Notes under the pieces: generated by a model
The model's input: the letters and a program-made list of their open reading frames with translations, nothing else
Database searches by the model: none
What the model was told of the DNA's origin: nothing
Translations under genes and position numbers: made by a program
Shown here: piece by piece, positions 1 through 16,300 of the stretch
Layout: each line of letters starts with the position of its first letter
How positions within the stretch are numbered: the stretch's first letter is position 1
Source: Glandiceps talaboti
Lineage: Eukaryota; Hemichordata; Enteropneusta; Spengelidae
Length of the DNA stretch: 64,000 nt
Direction of reading: 5' to 3'
Assembly: GCF_964340395.1 (NCBI RefSeq)
Contig: NC_135564.1
Coordinates: 4,052,861-4,116,860, forward strand

Positions 1-3004
<3,004 letters not shown>

Positions 3005-3112
3005 CGTGATATAGAAGAGACACTATGATTGACAAACTAACGTGATATAGAAGAGACACTATGATTGACAAACTAACGTGATATAGAAGAGACACTATGA
3101 TTGACAAACTAA
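3005..3112. repeat. Three exact copies of a 36-bp tandem repeat
   Basis: Units at 3005-3040, 3041-3076 and 3077-3112 are identical and begin CGTGATATAGAAGAGACACT. It is a small minisatellite 185 bp before the large 39-bp array. The identity of the copies points to a recent triplication. Confidence 0.95.
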
Positions 3113-3296
3113 AACAGTCCTTAACAAATCTAAAAGAAAGGCAGCAATGGAAATCATTTGTAAACCCTTGAACAAAGTAGGTCGAGGTTAACGTTTTCAC
3201 TATTTAGATATTGATAATGATGTACAATGCGTGTCTTGTCCGTCAATTGTATTTGTGTTCCATTGTAAATTTATAAAAGAAGTCATATAAATCCAA

Positions 3297-5505
3297 AGGC
3301 GTGACCGCTGTGTAATGTCATGATAGGTTGGGAGTAGGCGTGACCACTATGTAATGTCATGATAGTTTGGGAGTAGGCGTGACCACTATGTAATGTCATG
3401 ATAGTTTGGGAGTTGGCGTGACCACTATGTAATGTCATGATAGTTTGGGAGTAGGCGTGACCACTATGTAATGTCATGATAGGTTGGGAGTTGGCGTGAC
3501 CACAATGTAATGTCATGATAGGTTGGCAGTTGGCGTGACCACAATGTAATGTCATGATAGTTTGGGAGTTGGCGTGACCACTATGTAATGTCATGATAGT
3601 TTGGGAGTTGGCGTGACCACAATGTAATGTCATGATAGGTTGGGAGTAGGCGTGACCACAATGTAATGTCATGATAGTTTGGGAGTTGGCGTGACCACAA
3701 TGTAATGTCATGATAGTTTGGGAGTTGGCGTGACCACTATGTAATGTCATGATAGTTTGGGAGTTGGCGTGACCACTATGTAATGTCATGATAGGTTGGG
3801 AGTTGGCGTGACCACTATGTAATGTCGTGATAGGTTGGGAGTTGGCGTGACCACTATGTAATGTCATGATAGGTTGGGAGTAGGCGTGACCACTATGTAA
3901 TGTCGTGATAGGTTGGGAGTTGGCGTGACCACTATGTAATGTCATGATAGGTTGGGAGTAGGCGTGACCACTATGTAATGTCATGATAGGTTGGGAGTTG
4001 GCGTGACCACTATGTAATGTCATGATAGGTTGGGAGTTGGCGTGACCACTATGTAATGTCGTGATAGGTTGGGAGTTGGCGTGACCACTATGTAATGTCG
4101 TAATAGGTTGATAGGTTGGGAGTAGGCGTGACCGCTGTGTAATGTCATGATAGGTTGATAGGTTGGGAGTTGGCGTGACCACTATGTAATGTCATGATAG
4201 GTTGGGAGTTGGCGTGACCACAATGTAATGTCATGATAGGTTGATAGGTTGGGAGTTGGCGTGACCACTATGTAATGTCATGATAGGTTGGGAGTAGGCG
4301 TGACCACTATGTAATGTCGTGATAGGTTGGGAGTAGGCGTGACCACTATGTAATGTCATGATAGGTTGGGAGTAGGCGTGACCACAATGTAATGTCATGA
4401 TAGGTTGGCAGTTGGCGTGACCACTATGTAATGTCATGATAGGTTGGGAGTTGGCGTGACCACTATGTAATGTCATGATAGGTTGGGAGTAGGCGTGACC
4501 ACTATGTAATGTCGTGATAGGTTGGGAGTTGGCGTGACCACTATGTAATGTCATGATAGGTTGGGAGTAGGCGTGACCACTATGTAATGTCATGATAGTT
4601 TGGGAGTTGGCGTGACCACTATGTAATGTCATGATAGTTTGGGAGTTGGCGTGACCACTATGTAATGTCATGATAGGTTGATAGGTTGGGAGTAGGCGTG
4701 ACCACTATGTAATGTCATGATAGGTTGATAGGTTGGGAGTAGGCGTGACCACTATGTAATGTCATGATAGGTTGATAGGTTGGGAGTAGGCGTGACCACT
4801 ATGTAATGTCATGATAGGTTGATAGGTTGGGAGTTGGCGTGACCACTATGTAATGTCATGATAGGTTGGGAGTTGGCGTGACCACTATGTAATGTCATGA
4901 TAGGTTGATAGGTTGGGAGTAGGCGTGACCATTATGTAATGTCGTGATAGGTTGGGAGTAGGCGTGACCATTATGTAATGTCATGATAGGTTGGGAGTTG
5001 GCGTGACCACTATGTAATGTCGTGATAGGTTGATAGGTTGGGAGTAGGCGTGACCATTATGTAATGTCATGATAGGTTGGGAGTTGGCGTGACCACTATG
5101 TAATGTCGTGATAGGTTGATAGGTTGGGAGTTGGCGTGACCACTATGTAATGTCGTGATAGGTTGATAGGTTGGGAGTTGGCGTGACCATTATGTAATGT
5201 CATGATAGGTTGGGAGTAGGCGTGACCATTATGTAATGTCATGATAGGTTGGGAGTAGGCGTGACCATTATGTAATGTCGTGATAGGTTGGGAGTAGGCG
5301 TGACCACTATGTAATGTCATGATAGGTTGGGAGTAGGCGTGACCATTATGTAATGTCGTGATAGGTTGGGAGTAGGCGTGACCACTATGTAATGTCATGA
5401 TAGGTTGGGAGTAGGCGTGACCATTATGTAATGTCGTGATAGGTTGATAGGTTGGGAGTAGGCGTGACCACTATGTAATGTCATGATAGGTTGGGAGTTG
5501 GCATT
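3297..5505. repeat. Large 39/47-bp minisatellite (about 55 units)
   Basis: The basic unit is 39 bp and starts GGCGTGACCACTATGTAATG. Many units, mainly right of about 4100, are 47 bp because GATAGGTT is duplicated near the unit's end. Point variants recur among units: AC(T/A)ATG or ATTATG, TCATGAT or TCGTGAT, GTAGG or GTTGG, and GGTTGGG or GTTTGGG. Because 39 is a multiple of three, frames stay open for hundreds of codons, but the frames break wherever a 47-bp unit occurs. There is no splice, signal-peptide or domain evidence for translation. Confidence 0.97.
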
Positions 5506-5662
5506 TCATGATGGTTGCCACCATTTATAGTGTATACTTTAGGTGTGACTTCTACCTAAACACTGTGTTAGCCTTCAGTTATTACAGGATAGGTACTGGG
5601 TGGGTTGGGTAGGGGGTTCAAGCGCTCACTCCCGGAACAACCCAGATAATCGAAGACAAAGG

Positions 5663-5847
<185 letters not shown>

Positions 5848-6101
5848 AAATTGTGATAGATAGCGCAGTCAAGCCTATTCTACATCATATTTTAATCAGA
5901 TTGTTCGGGGATGGGGATGGGTGGGTGGGGTGAGGGGGTGACTGTCACCATCTCGTTGTATTCCTCTTTCATCGCAGTTCAGAAACCCACAAAAATATCC
6001 TTCCATTTCTTGACTTGTACTTTGTCATCTTTCATTAAATGTATCATTATACTTCAATTTCAGTGGAACTTAAGAAGGAATTTGGAAACGGAAAGAGCAC
6101 C

Positions 6102-8450
<2,349 letters not shown>

Positions 8451-9471
8451 AGTGATCCAGGAAAGTACGGGTAAGAGTCAGTTTTAATTCCTTCCATGTA
8501 ATTAAACCCGGAAAAACATGATTTAGTAATATGTATGCTTGTAGCATGTGTACTTTGGATGTTGTAATGTCTCGAAAATTGCTTCATAATTATTAATTAT
8601 ACATTGCCCTTTACAAACGTGTTAGTCTAGTCCTATATCCTAATACCTGTCGCCTTTTTCTACGTCTATCGATCACTATCATCTCCACGTGGTGGGGGTT
8701 GTGATCGAAGTGATCGTAATGCGTATAGGAAACTAGGTTATAGTAAGACAACTTGGTATTTGATTGTATTTGTTTTTCATTTTTATTTTCTTTAATTTTG
8801 ATGTTGATTTTCCTCATCATTATTTTATTTGTTACACGCTTTTTGGTTTTACTTCCAGATCCTGTGTTCTTGATCGACCAATTAGAACGCCAGAGAAGTT
8901 TTTTTAAACGTCGACTCTAATGCCAACATCAACCAGACGTCCATAATGGCTAAGTGTCGGTCGTAACAACAAAACGTTTATCAATATCAGGAAATTTACT
9001 TTTAACAATCGGCTATTTCACAATTAGTGCTGCATTTTTAGGGCTAGATTTCAGCGAATTAAGCATATCTTCCACTACGTTATAATAGTTAAGCTTGCTT
9101 GCACAAGATAAGGACGTATCGATCTTGTTTGTATACCACAGCACCCGTTCAGTCAGTTCACACTCAGAACACTGAGTTTCATGGTCTGAGGTTCACACAA
9201 TAAATGGGTTCGGAAATGTTCTTTTTGTCAATGAATGTGATGTTGAAGCACTAACTAGATTTGGGGCAATATACGGTTCCGTTATGGAATCTATACAGAA
9301 CGATTAGATATTATGGCATCACAGATAAGGTTTGGCGAGAGATAACGTCCACTAAGCTTATTTATGAATTGATTGTTAATATTAAGCTTATATTTTGATA
9401 ATCCTGTATTTGTATCCACGTAATCTGAATTAAAAGTAATGTACATTTTGTATCGCAGCTTCAAGTTTGTA

Positions 9472-9477
9472 AATAAA
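9472..9477 (+). terminator. Candidate polyadenylation signal of the Sushi gene
   Basis: AATAAA in an AT-rich stretch about 1 kb after the stop codon. It fits if the 3'UTR is spliced from near 8470 to 8859, leaving a last exon of roughly 630 bp. It is inferred from position only. Confidence 0.4.
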
Positions 9478-9499
9478 GAAAAGTACTTCTTATGGAACT

Positions 9500-10301
9500 A
9501 ACTTTGAAGTAAAATTATTATAAAAAATAATTCCTTTGTTTAACGTTGCTAACATTGCATATGCCGAAGAAAAGTAAATTCCTTTCCTTGTGGCATGTCG
9601 TGCACATGAATTAAAGGTAACCTGCCTTCGTTGGCAAAGCATTGACTTCTAAAGTTGCCCGACTTACAGACTAAAAGACATGATAGAGCGCCCGCTATGT
9701 TCAATATTACCATGTACATCTATCTGACCACCTGTAGGGTATCTAGTCTGCAGGGGAACCATCATTTTATTTAATTTGCTCTCTTTCGCAAACTTTAAAA
9801 TTACAATTTAATTTTTTTTAAATATGAAAAATGAATAAATAAAATTCGTAAAACTGCACACTGCATTACCTCAACTGCTCACACTTTTCTCAGACCAATG
9901 TACCGTGGATGTAAAGTGAGTGACAGCCCTAAAATGTTCTCTTTTACAAAACAGAATTGTTTAAGTGCAAAAAGAATTGCGAAATGTGGATGCGTAACTT
10001 TGAAGATCTTGAACGTTATGGTTGGAAGTTTTAATACCGGAGAAACGGCGGGAATCCTACTCGTCGCATCGTCTGCTTGATGTTGCGTCATCTGGAGAAA
10101 AGCCGTAAAAGAGTAGATTTGTTAAATCAGTTCGTATCTTGAGCTATCTTCTTGCCTTACATTCTTACTTATCCCATTTCCCCCATACTCTTTTTAAAGT
10201 CTGACATAAATGCTTTATTTGCATTGTGCTTCTAAATAATCTATTCACTGGCGCTCTCCAACGACGAGGCATTTCTGAGTATCAAGTTAGGTGTTCCATT
10301 C
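9500..10301. other. Intergenic, presumed promoter region of the SDR gene
   Basis: No gene seen. Two overlapping open frames at about 9880-10090 on opposite strands have no domain, splice or codon support. The last 100 bp before 10302 should contain the SDR promoter. No TATA box is evident there, consistent with a TISU-type start. Confidence 0.5.
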
Positions 10302-10313
10302 CAAGATGGCGTC
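10302..10313 (+). promoter_or_regulatory. TISU/YY1-like initiator overlapping the SDR start codon
   Basis: CAAGATGGCGTC matches the TISU consensus SAASATGGCGGC at 11 of 12 positions, with the ATG being the predicted start codon. In other animals TISU directs both transcription (YY1-family binding) and scanning-free translation from very short leaders. The match supports this ATG as the start and predicts a transcription start 5-30 nt upstream. Confidence 0.55.
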
Positions 10314-13300
10314 CTCTGTGGAGAAGCCACGGGTTTTGATCCTCGGAGGTATGTACAATGTGTACTGTTACGGTTACACCGTTAATTATTGTATGTCCCT
10401 GCGGATCACAAACGTAAATATGCTTTGATATGACCACATGTTGTGTGTGCCAAATTTCGTATGCGTATTTAATTCGTGTGTAAATAACACCTTGCCAACG
10501 CGGAAGTTTCAACCACTTGAGCAGCTGGTGTGTGAGCATGAGTTTGACACATGCGGTCACATTTAAACTGGGTGTCACCTTCGATACACTTGTTTTTACT
10601 CATTTTAGTCATAAAACAAATATTTTGTCATCATTATCCCGTCCCATTCTCGTGTTGACCCTAAAGCACTAAAACGAAAAGTTCCGAAACTGAATCGCCG
10701 ACAAGGGAATTGATGTACACGATTTGCTGTTCTGTGTTCAGTCTGTGATATACATGATTATTATGATTTGAATCTGCAAGACTTAGTCAATTTGAGTTGC
10801 CTACTTTTAAAAGTATTCCACTTGCATTTAAAGGCCAATGATTCAATCACAGGTTCTCGCATTAGTACTATTGTATTAACATTATATAGGCTCATTCTGT
10901 TCTGGATCAATTCTTTAACCCCACCACACTTTTATTTTCTACACCCAATATTCATCCTCATCCAAAAAGGGTGTTTAACGATCGGAATCAGGCAGTGCAA
11001 GAAAATAAACAGTGTCCATCAATCCCAGTTTATAAATTATATTAAAAAGAAAACCCAGTTGATTGTATGACAGACAATTTTCACAAAGTACCTCATCATA
11101 GGACTGTTTGTTCATGAATACTGTTACTAGTATATTAGTCTAAGAAGGCTGTCTGCATGTATCTACATTTGTAGATGGTTTGTGCAAGCATAAGCATATA
11201 CTTTATAATGTACTATTAACTTTTTCATGGTTGATGTAGCTACTGTACAGATGTTACCATTTTTTTCTGTGTCAAAATGTATGTACATCTTGTAGTTTTT
11301 GACATTAACGTATATGATCATATCATAGTAAATATACATGATATCTTTCAAAAAGAGAGGGTCAATAGATATGTAATTTGATATTTTTTTTTAGTTTTGG
11401 GGTCATGACATACTGATGTTCACACTGTTTCAGTTCTATTTCTTCCCAAGTCTCACTACACTTCTCAAGTGACTGATATATATTAATTACAACAAACATG
11501 CCTCGTAAACCCATTTTTTAAGCTTGGAAGAAAATTTCTGTGAGACTTCCAACGTGGGGTAGTTGGAACATGGTTTTCCCAGACTCTTGTTTTGGGTGGT
11601 CTCATAGGCAGAGCCCACAGTGATGAGAGGCTGGGTAACCAAGACTATCCCAAGCATGGTAGGATTACATGTAAAGTCATAAGGGAAAATTAGGCAAAAT
11701 ATTCAGATCCATGCCATTTCTTAAAGTGGCCATATGGATGAGGATTAGGTATTTATTTTGGATTTTTAATTTATAAAACAATTTTATCATGGCTTCCTAC
11801 TTGGAAAATCAATGTGAAACAACATATGCCAAGTCTTTTTTTGTAACTGAATACTTTGCAAAAAGCTCAAACATACCTAAACAGTTTTTTTATTGTACGT
11901 ACAATAACAAAGATTTTACAAGTTTATTAATCTTTTGCAATTTATTGAGTTACAAACAAGGACTTGGCATGTGTTGTTTCACATTGATTTTCCAAGTAGG
12001 AAGCCATGATAAAATTGTTTTATAAATTAAAAATCCAAAATAAATACCTAATCCTCATCCATATGGCCACTTTAACTATGTATTTGTCATTAGAAACAGG
12101 AAATTGTGAAGTAGGTGTAAAGAGTTTTTTTAAAAGGGGTAGTTACTATGGTAAATTCCCTTTGTTCAACTTTTGAAACAATTGTAATACTGAAACAATG
12201 TATTCTGTGTTTTGTATGCAACCTTTGTCAAATTAATAATTGTGTCCTTAACATTGGGTTTGCATTATGTATTATTTGAGAACATGCATGCAAAATGTAC
12301 TTTACCTAAAATGAATGCCATATACTGTGTACCAATTGTGTTATTTGGGGTTATTATGTCTCATGTCCTTTCAAATGATTTGTCCTTTTAGAAAACAAGC
12401 TTTAGGTTGTCAACAATGTCAATGCAACATTTAATGTGGACAAGAAAGTAGTGCGGAAGTATTTCAAAGTGATGCATAAATTATGAACTATGAAAAATTC
12501 AATAGAATAGATAGCTGGAAAATGTTTGTGTAAATTATTGGTAAACTGCTAATTTGAATAAATATAGTAATTTCTGTGATGTCACTTCCTGTCACTTTTT
12601 CATCTTCATTTTGTACATCAGTGTTTGAAAATAAAATAAATCATGTGATTAAAGTTATCATTTGACAAACAGAAAATATTTAAGTTCATGAATTTAACTT
12701 CATATTGCACCGAAATTTTCAATTAGCTCACCGAAGCAATACAAAGTGAAATTCATGAACTTAAACTGAATGTTTGCACCATAGACCCTCCACCAAGAGG
12801 GAGGGTCTATGTTTGCGCAGATGAACTTTATTCATGTGACTGAAGAAAATATTAAATTTTGTAGGTGTTGGATTTATTGGAAGAAACCTTGTGGAATATC
12901 TTATCACAAATGATTTGACATCAAAGGTAAGTAACTTCACATTAAATGATTTGACTTCAAAGGTAAGTAACTTCACATTAAATGATTTGACTTCAAAGGT
13001 AAGTATTAAACTTCACATTAAATGATTTCACATCAAAGGTAAGTAACTTCAGATTAAATGATTTGACATCAAAAGTAAGTAACTTCAGATTAAATGATTT
13101 GACATCAAAGGTAAGTAACTTCACATTAAATGATTTCACATCAAAGGTAAGTAACTTCAGATTAAATGATTTCACATCAAAGGTAAGTAACTTCAGATTA
13201 AATGATTTGACTTCAAAGGTAAGTAACTTCACATTAAATGATTTCACATCAAAGGTAAGTAACTTCACATTAAATGATTTCACATCAAAGGTAAGTAACT

Positions 13301-16300
13301 TCAGATTAAATGATTTGACATCAAAGGTAAGTAACTTCAGATTAAATGATTTCACATCAAAGGTAAGTAACTTCACATTAAATGATTTCACATCAAAGGT
13401 AAGTAACTTCAGATTAAATGATTTGACTTCAAAGGTAAGTAACTTCACATTAAATGATTTCACATCAAAGGTAAGTAACTTCACATTGAATGATTTGACT
13501 TCAAAGGTAAGTAACTTTACATCTCATTATTTAGAAGTGTGGAAATACTCAGGCATATTGTTTTGAATTGAATATATAAGACATAGTGTAGAATTAGAAA
13601 TTTATCCAAAACAAACAACATAATTCGTTATTACAGCTGAGACAGCAAACTATCAGTCTTGTAACTCTTGTTAGTGACGTAGATAAGGGTTGGTAGCCAG
13701 TAAATACTACTGGTATATATTCATCACTGGGGCAGATTTATGAGTCTCACTCCAAGATATTAATACTACTTTTCACATTTTACCAGCTACTTTTAAAATG
13801 GGCTATATCCCTGCTTGTTTACAATATCATCAATGGCGCATAGTGTAACTTATATAAGTTCAATTTGAGTTAACTTGCCTTCACTTTACAACTTTCAAAA
13901 GTTGCTCTGAAAAGTTGCTCATTGTTAATAAAAATGATGATCAAGTGAATTTAAAAATGTCAACATCTAAGAGAAGAAATAAAACTACCAGTTCATTGGG
14001 TTAATTAATAGGTTATATAATATTTTGTTAGTAATGAACATGACAGGAAGAAGAAAGGGCAGAACATGTCCGATTGAGAAGTGTTATGTATCCCTTCTGA
14101 GAGTATGAGATGAGAACAGCAAGTCTGGTCAATTGTTAACATGCCTATGCAGAAGTTAAAATCATTAAACAAGGCCAAAAAAAAGAAAGAATTGTTTCTG
14201 GTCAGCATGCGCAGCACTTAAATACCCTTGCGTTGGTCTCTGTTTTCTGGCCAATGCTTCACTCAATCAAAAGGGCATTAGCAAAATGTAAGGTGTAGGG
14301 AAAATGCGGGGAAAGAGCCCAAAAACCACTGCATGCCTGGATTCTAGGTGACAAATGATATGTACTACTTTCATTATCCGTAAAATCTATGATAGTACAT
14401 GTCCTTAATAATAACTCAAAATCTGTTGTCGTAACCAGTTTCTATAAGAATTCATCATTTTGTTGTGGAAATTTAGTTACTGTATTGTCAACACCTTTTT
14501 ATTTTTCAGATACGAGTTGCAGATAAGGTTCCACCTAAAACAGCATGGATGAACCCTAAACACTTAGTAAGTCACAAAATTAAAATGAGAAATTGTGAAA
14601 ATAAAAAAACCACATAGTCAAAGCCATAGCATTAAAGTAAAATAAACTTCTGTTCCAAATACAAATTTGAAAATTGTTACCTGAAATTTTTGACAGCATA
14701 CGCGACCTTATGGACTACAACCTTTTTTAGGCTCACATGTCGGTAAGGTCACATGCCCCGGCGTATCCTGAATAGTTTCAAGTTTGTATTTACAACAAAA
14801 ATTTAATTTGATACTATGGTTAAAGTGGCCATATGGATGAGAATTTGGTATTTATTTTGGATTTTTATTTGATAAAACAGCTTCACTATGTTTTTCTACA
14901 TGAAAATATAATGTGAAATAGCATATACCAAGTCCATGTTCATAACTCAATACATTGCAAAAAGATGGAAAAAGTGTAAAAAGTTTGTTATTGTATGTAC
15001 AATAACAAACATTTTACACATTGTTTAGTGTTTTGCTGTTTATTGAGATGTGAACATAGACTTGGTATATGCTATTTCACATTATATTTAAATTCTCATC
15101 CATATGGCCACTTTAACCAACACAGATGAATTTTCATTTTAAGACAATTATGAATTAAAGCCACATTAACTTTTGCTGCAAATAGTAGCGAAACCAGTTA
15201 ATGTAAGTTATCAACCATATGAATCATAAGATGCACCAACAGTTATAGTTGTATTCTGGGTTATTTCTATGAAATCAGGACAGGAGAAAATCAGTTATAG
15301 CAAGAATATCCAGAACATCGGCTCATAAAATGTGGTTTGTTTCTTACAGGAAGTATTTTCTAAAGTAGAATACCAGTCAGCTAATCTCATAAATCAAGGT
15401 AAGAGTTCTGAATAACCACTTCCTTCTTGTCACCTTTGACCTTGGCTTCCTGCTTGTGACCTTTGACCTTGGCTTCCTTTCGCTTCAAGATGATTGTTAC
15501 TGACTGATTGTAGTATAAACTTAGTGACCTACATTTTTATGCGTAGATATGGGCAATATTTGAGTATTGTTCCTCAATGAAATATCTAGGTCAAATGTAA
15601 AATTTACCAGCTTTAAATGTGTTATCCTTGCGTAGAAAGTGCCTCGAAAATAAACTCTGCGAACTTTTAGTCTGTTCAAGAAAACTCCAACTTCTTCTCA
15701 GTTAAAATCAATAAAAAAAATCTTGAGTCAATGTACAAACATTTTTTAATAAAGGTCAAAATGATATGAAATTTAGTCATTTTAGAATCCAATATGGCCA
15801 CCAAATACAATATTAACTGTAAGGGAAAGTAAAAGATTCTTGATTTCCTAGAAAGCAGCAAGATGGTAAAACCCCAAAATTTATGTTATTATATCAAGAG
15901 GACCAGTAACAAGCTTTCATATGACAAAGTTTTGAGTGAATTGAAGAACTTTTATTTTCAGCAAAATTTGTCCCTGAGGTGCATAGTGTATCTCAGTTCA
16001 TAGGCTACTTCAAGAAGCTTTCATATCAGTGTGCAAACATGTTTGATAAAATACCTCCAACAAAATTTGTTACACCTGTGAACTGCAAGTGTGAAGTGTA
16101 CATAATGATTTCAAATTATTTTATATTTGCCTCATCACAATGTTATGATACAACTACATTTTACTGTTTTCTCCTGCTTTATCCATCAGCATCTTGTGAA
16201 AGATGTTACCATGACGATGAAGGGGAATATGATATTGTTGTAAATCTAGCAGCAGAGACTAAATATGGACAAAGTGAACCAGTAAGTCCTGAATTATCAG

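Noticed and set aside
3283-5398. Long minus-strand open frames (up to 299 codons) of 13-residue repeats
   Set aside because: Produced by a 39-bp (13-codon) minisatellite; frames break at each 47-bp unit and there are no splice sites, signal or domain.
3297-5505. CRISPR-like regular repeat array
   Set aside because: Units are contiguous with no unique spacers, and the window is eukaryotic.
9879-10091. Overlapping open frames on both strands just upstream of the SDR gene
   Set aside because: Antisense to each other, no family resemblance, no splice or start context support.
11789-12025. 78-codon plus-strand frame in SDR intron 1
   Set aside because: It is the interior of a palindromic MITE.
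12993-13566. 160-codon frames on both strands made of 12-residue repeats
   Set aside because: They are readings of the 36-bp exon-junction array; only the first three units on the plus strand are in frame with the gene.
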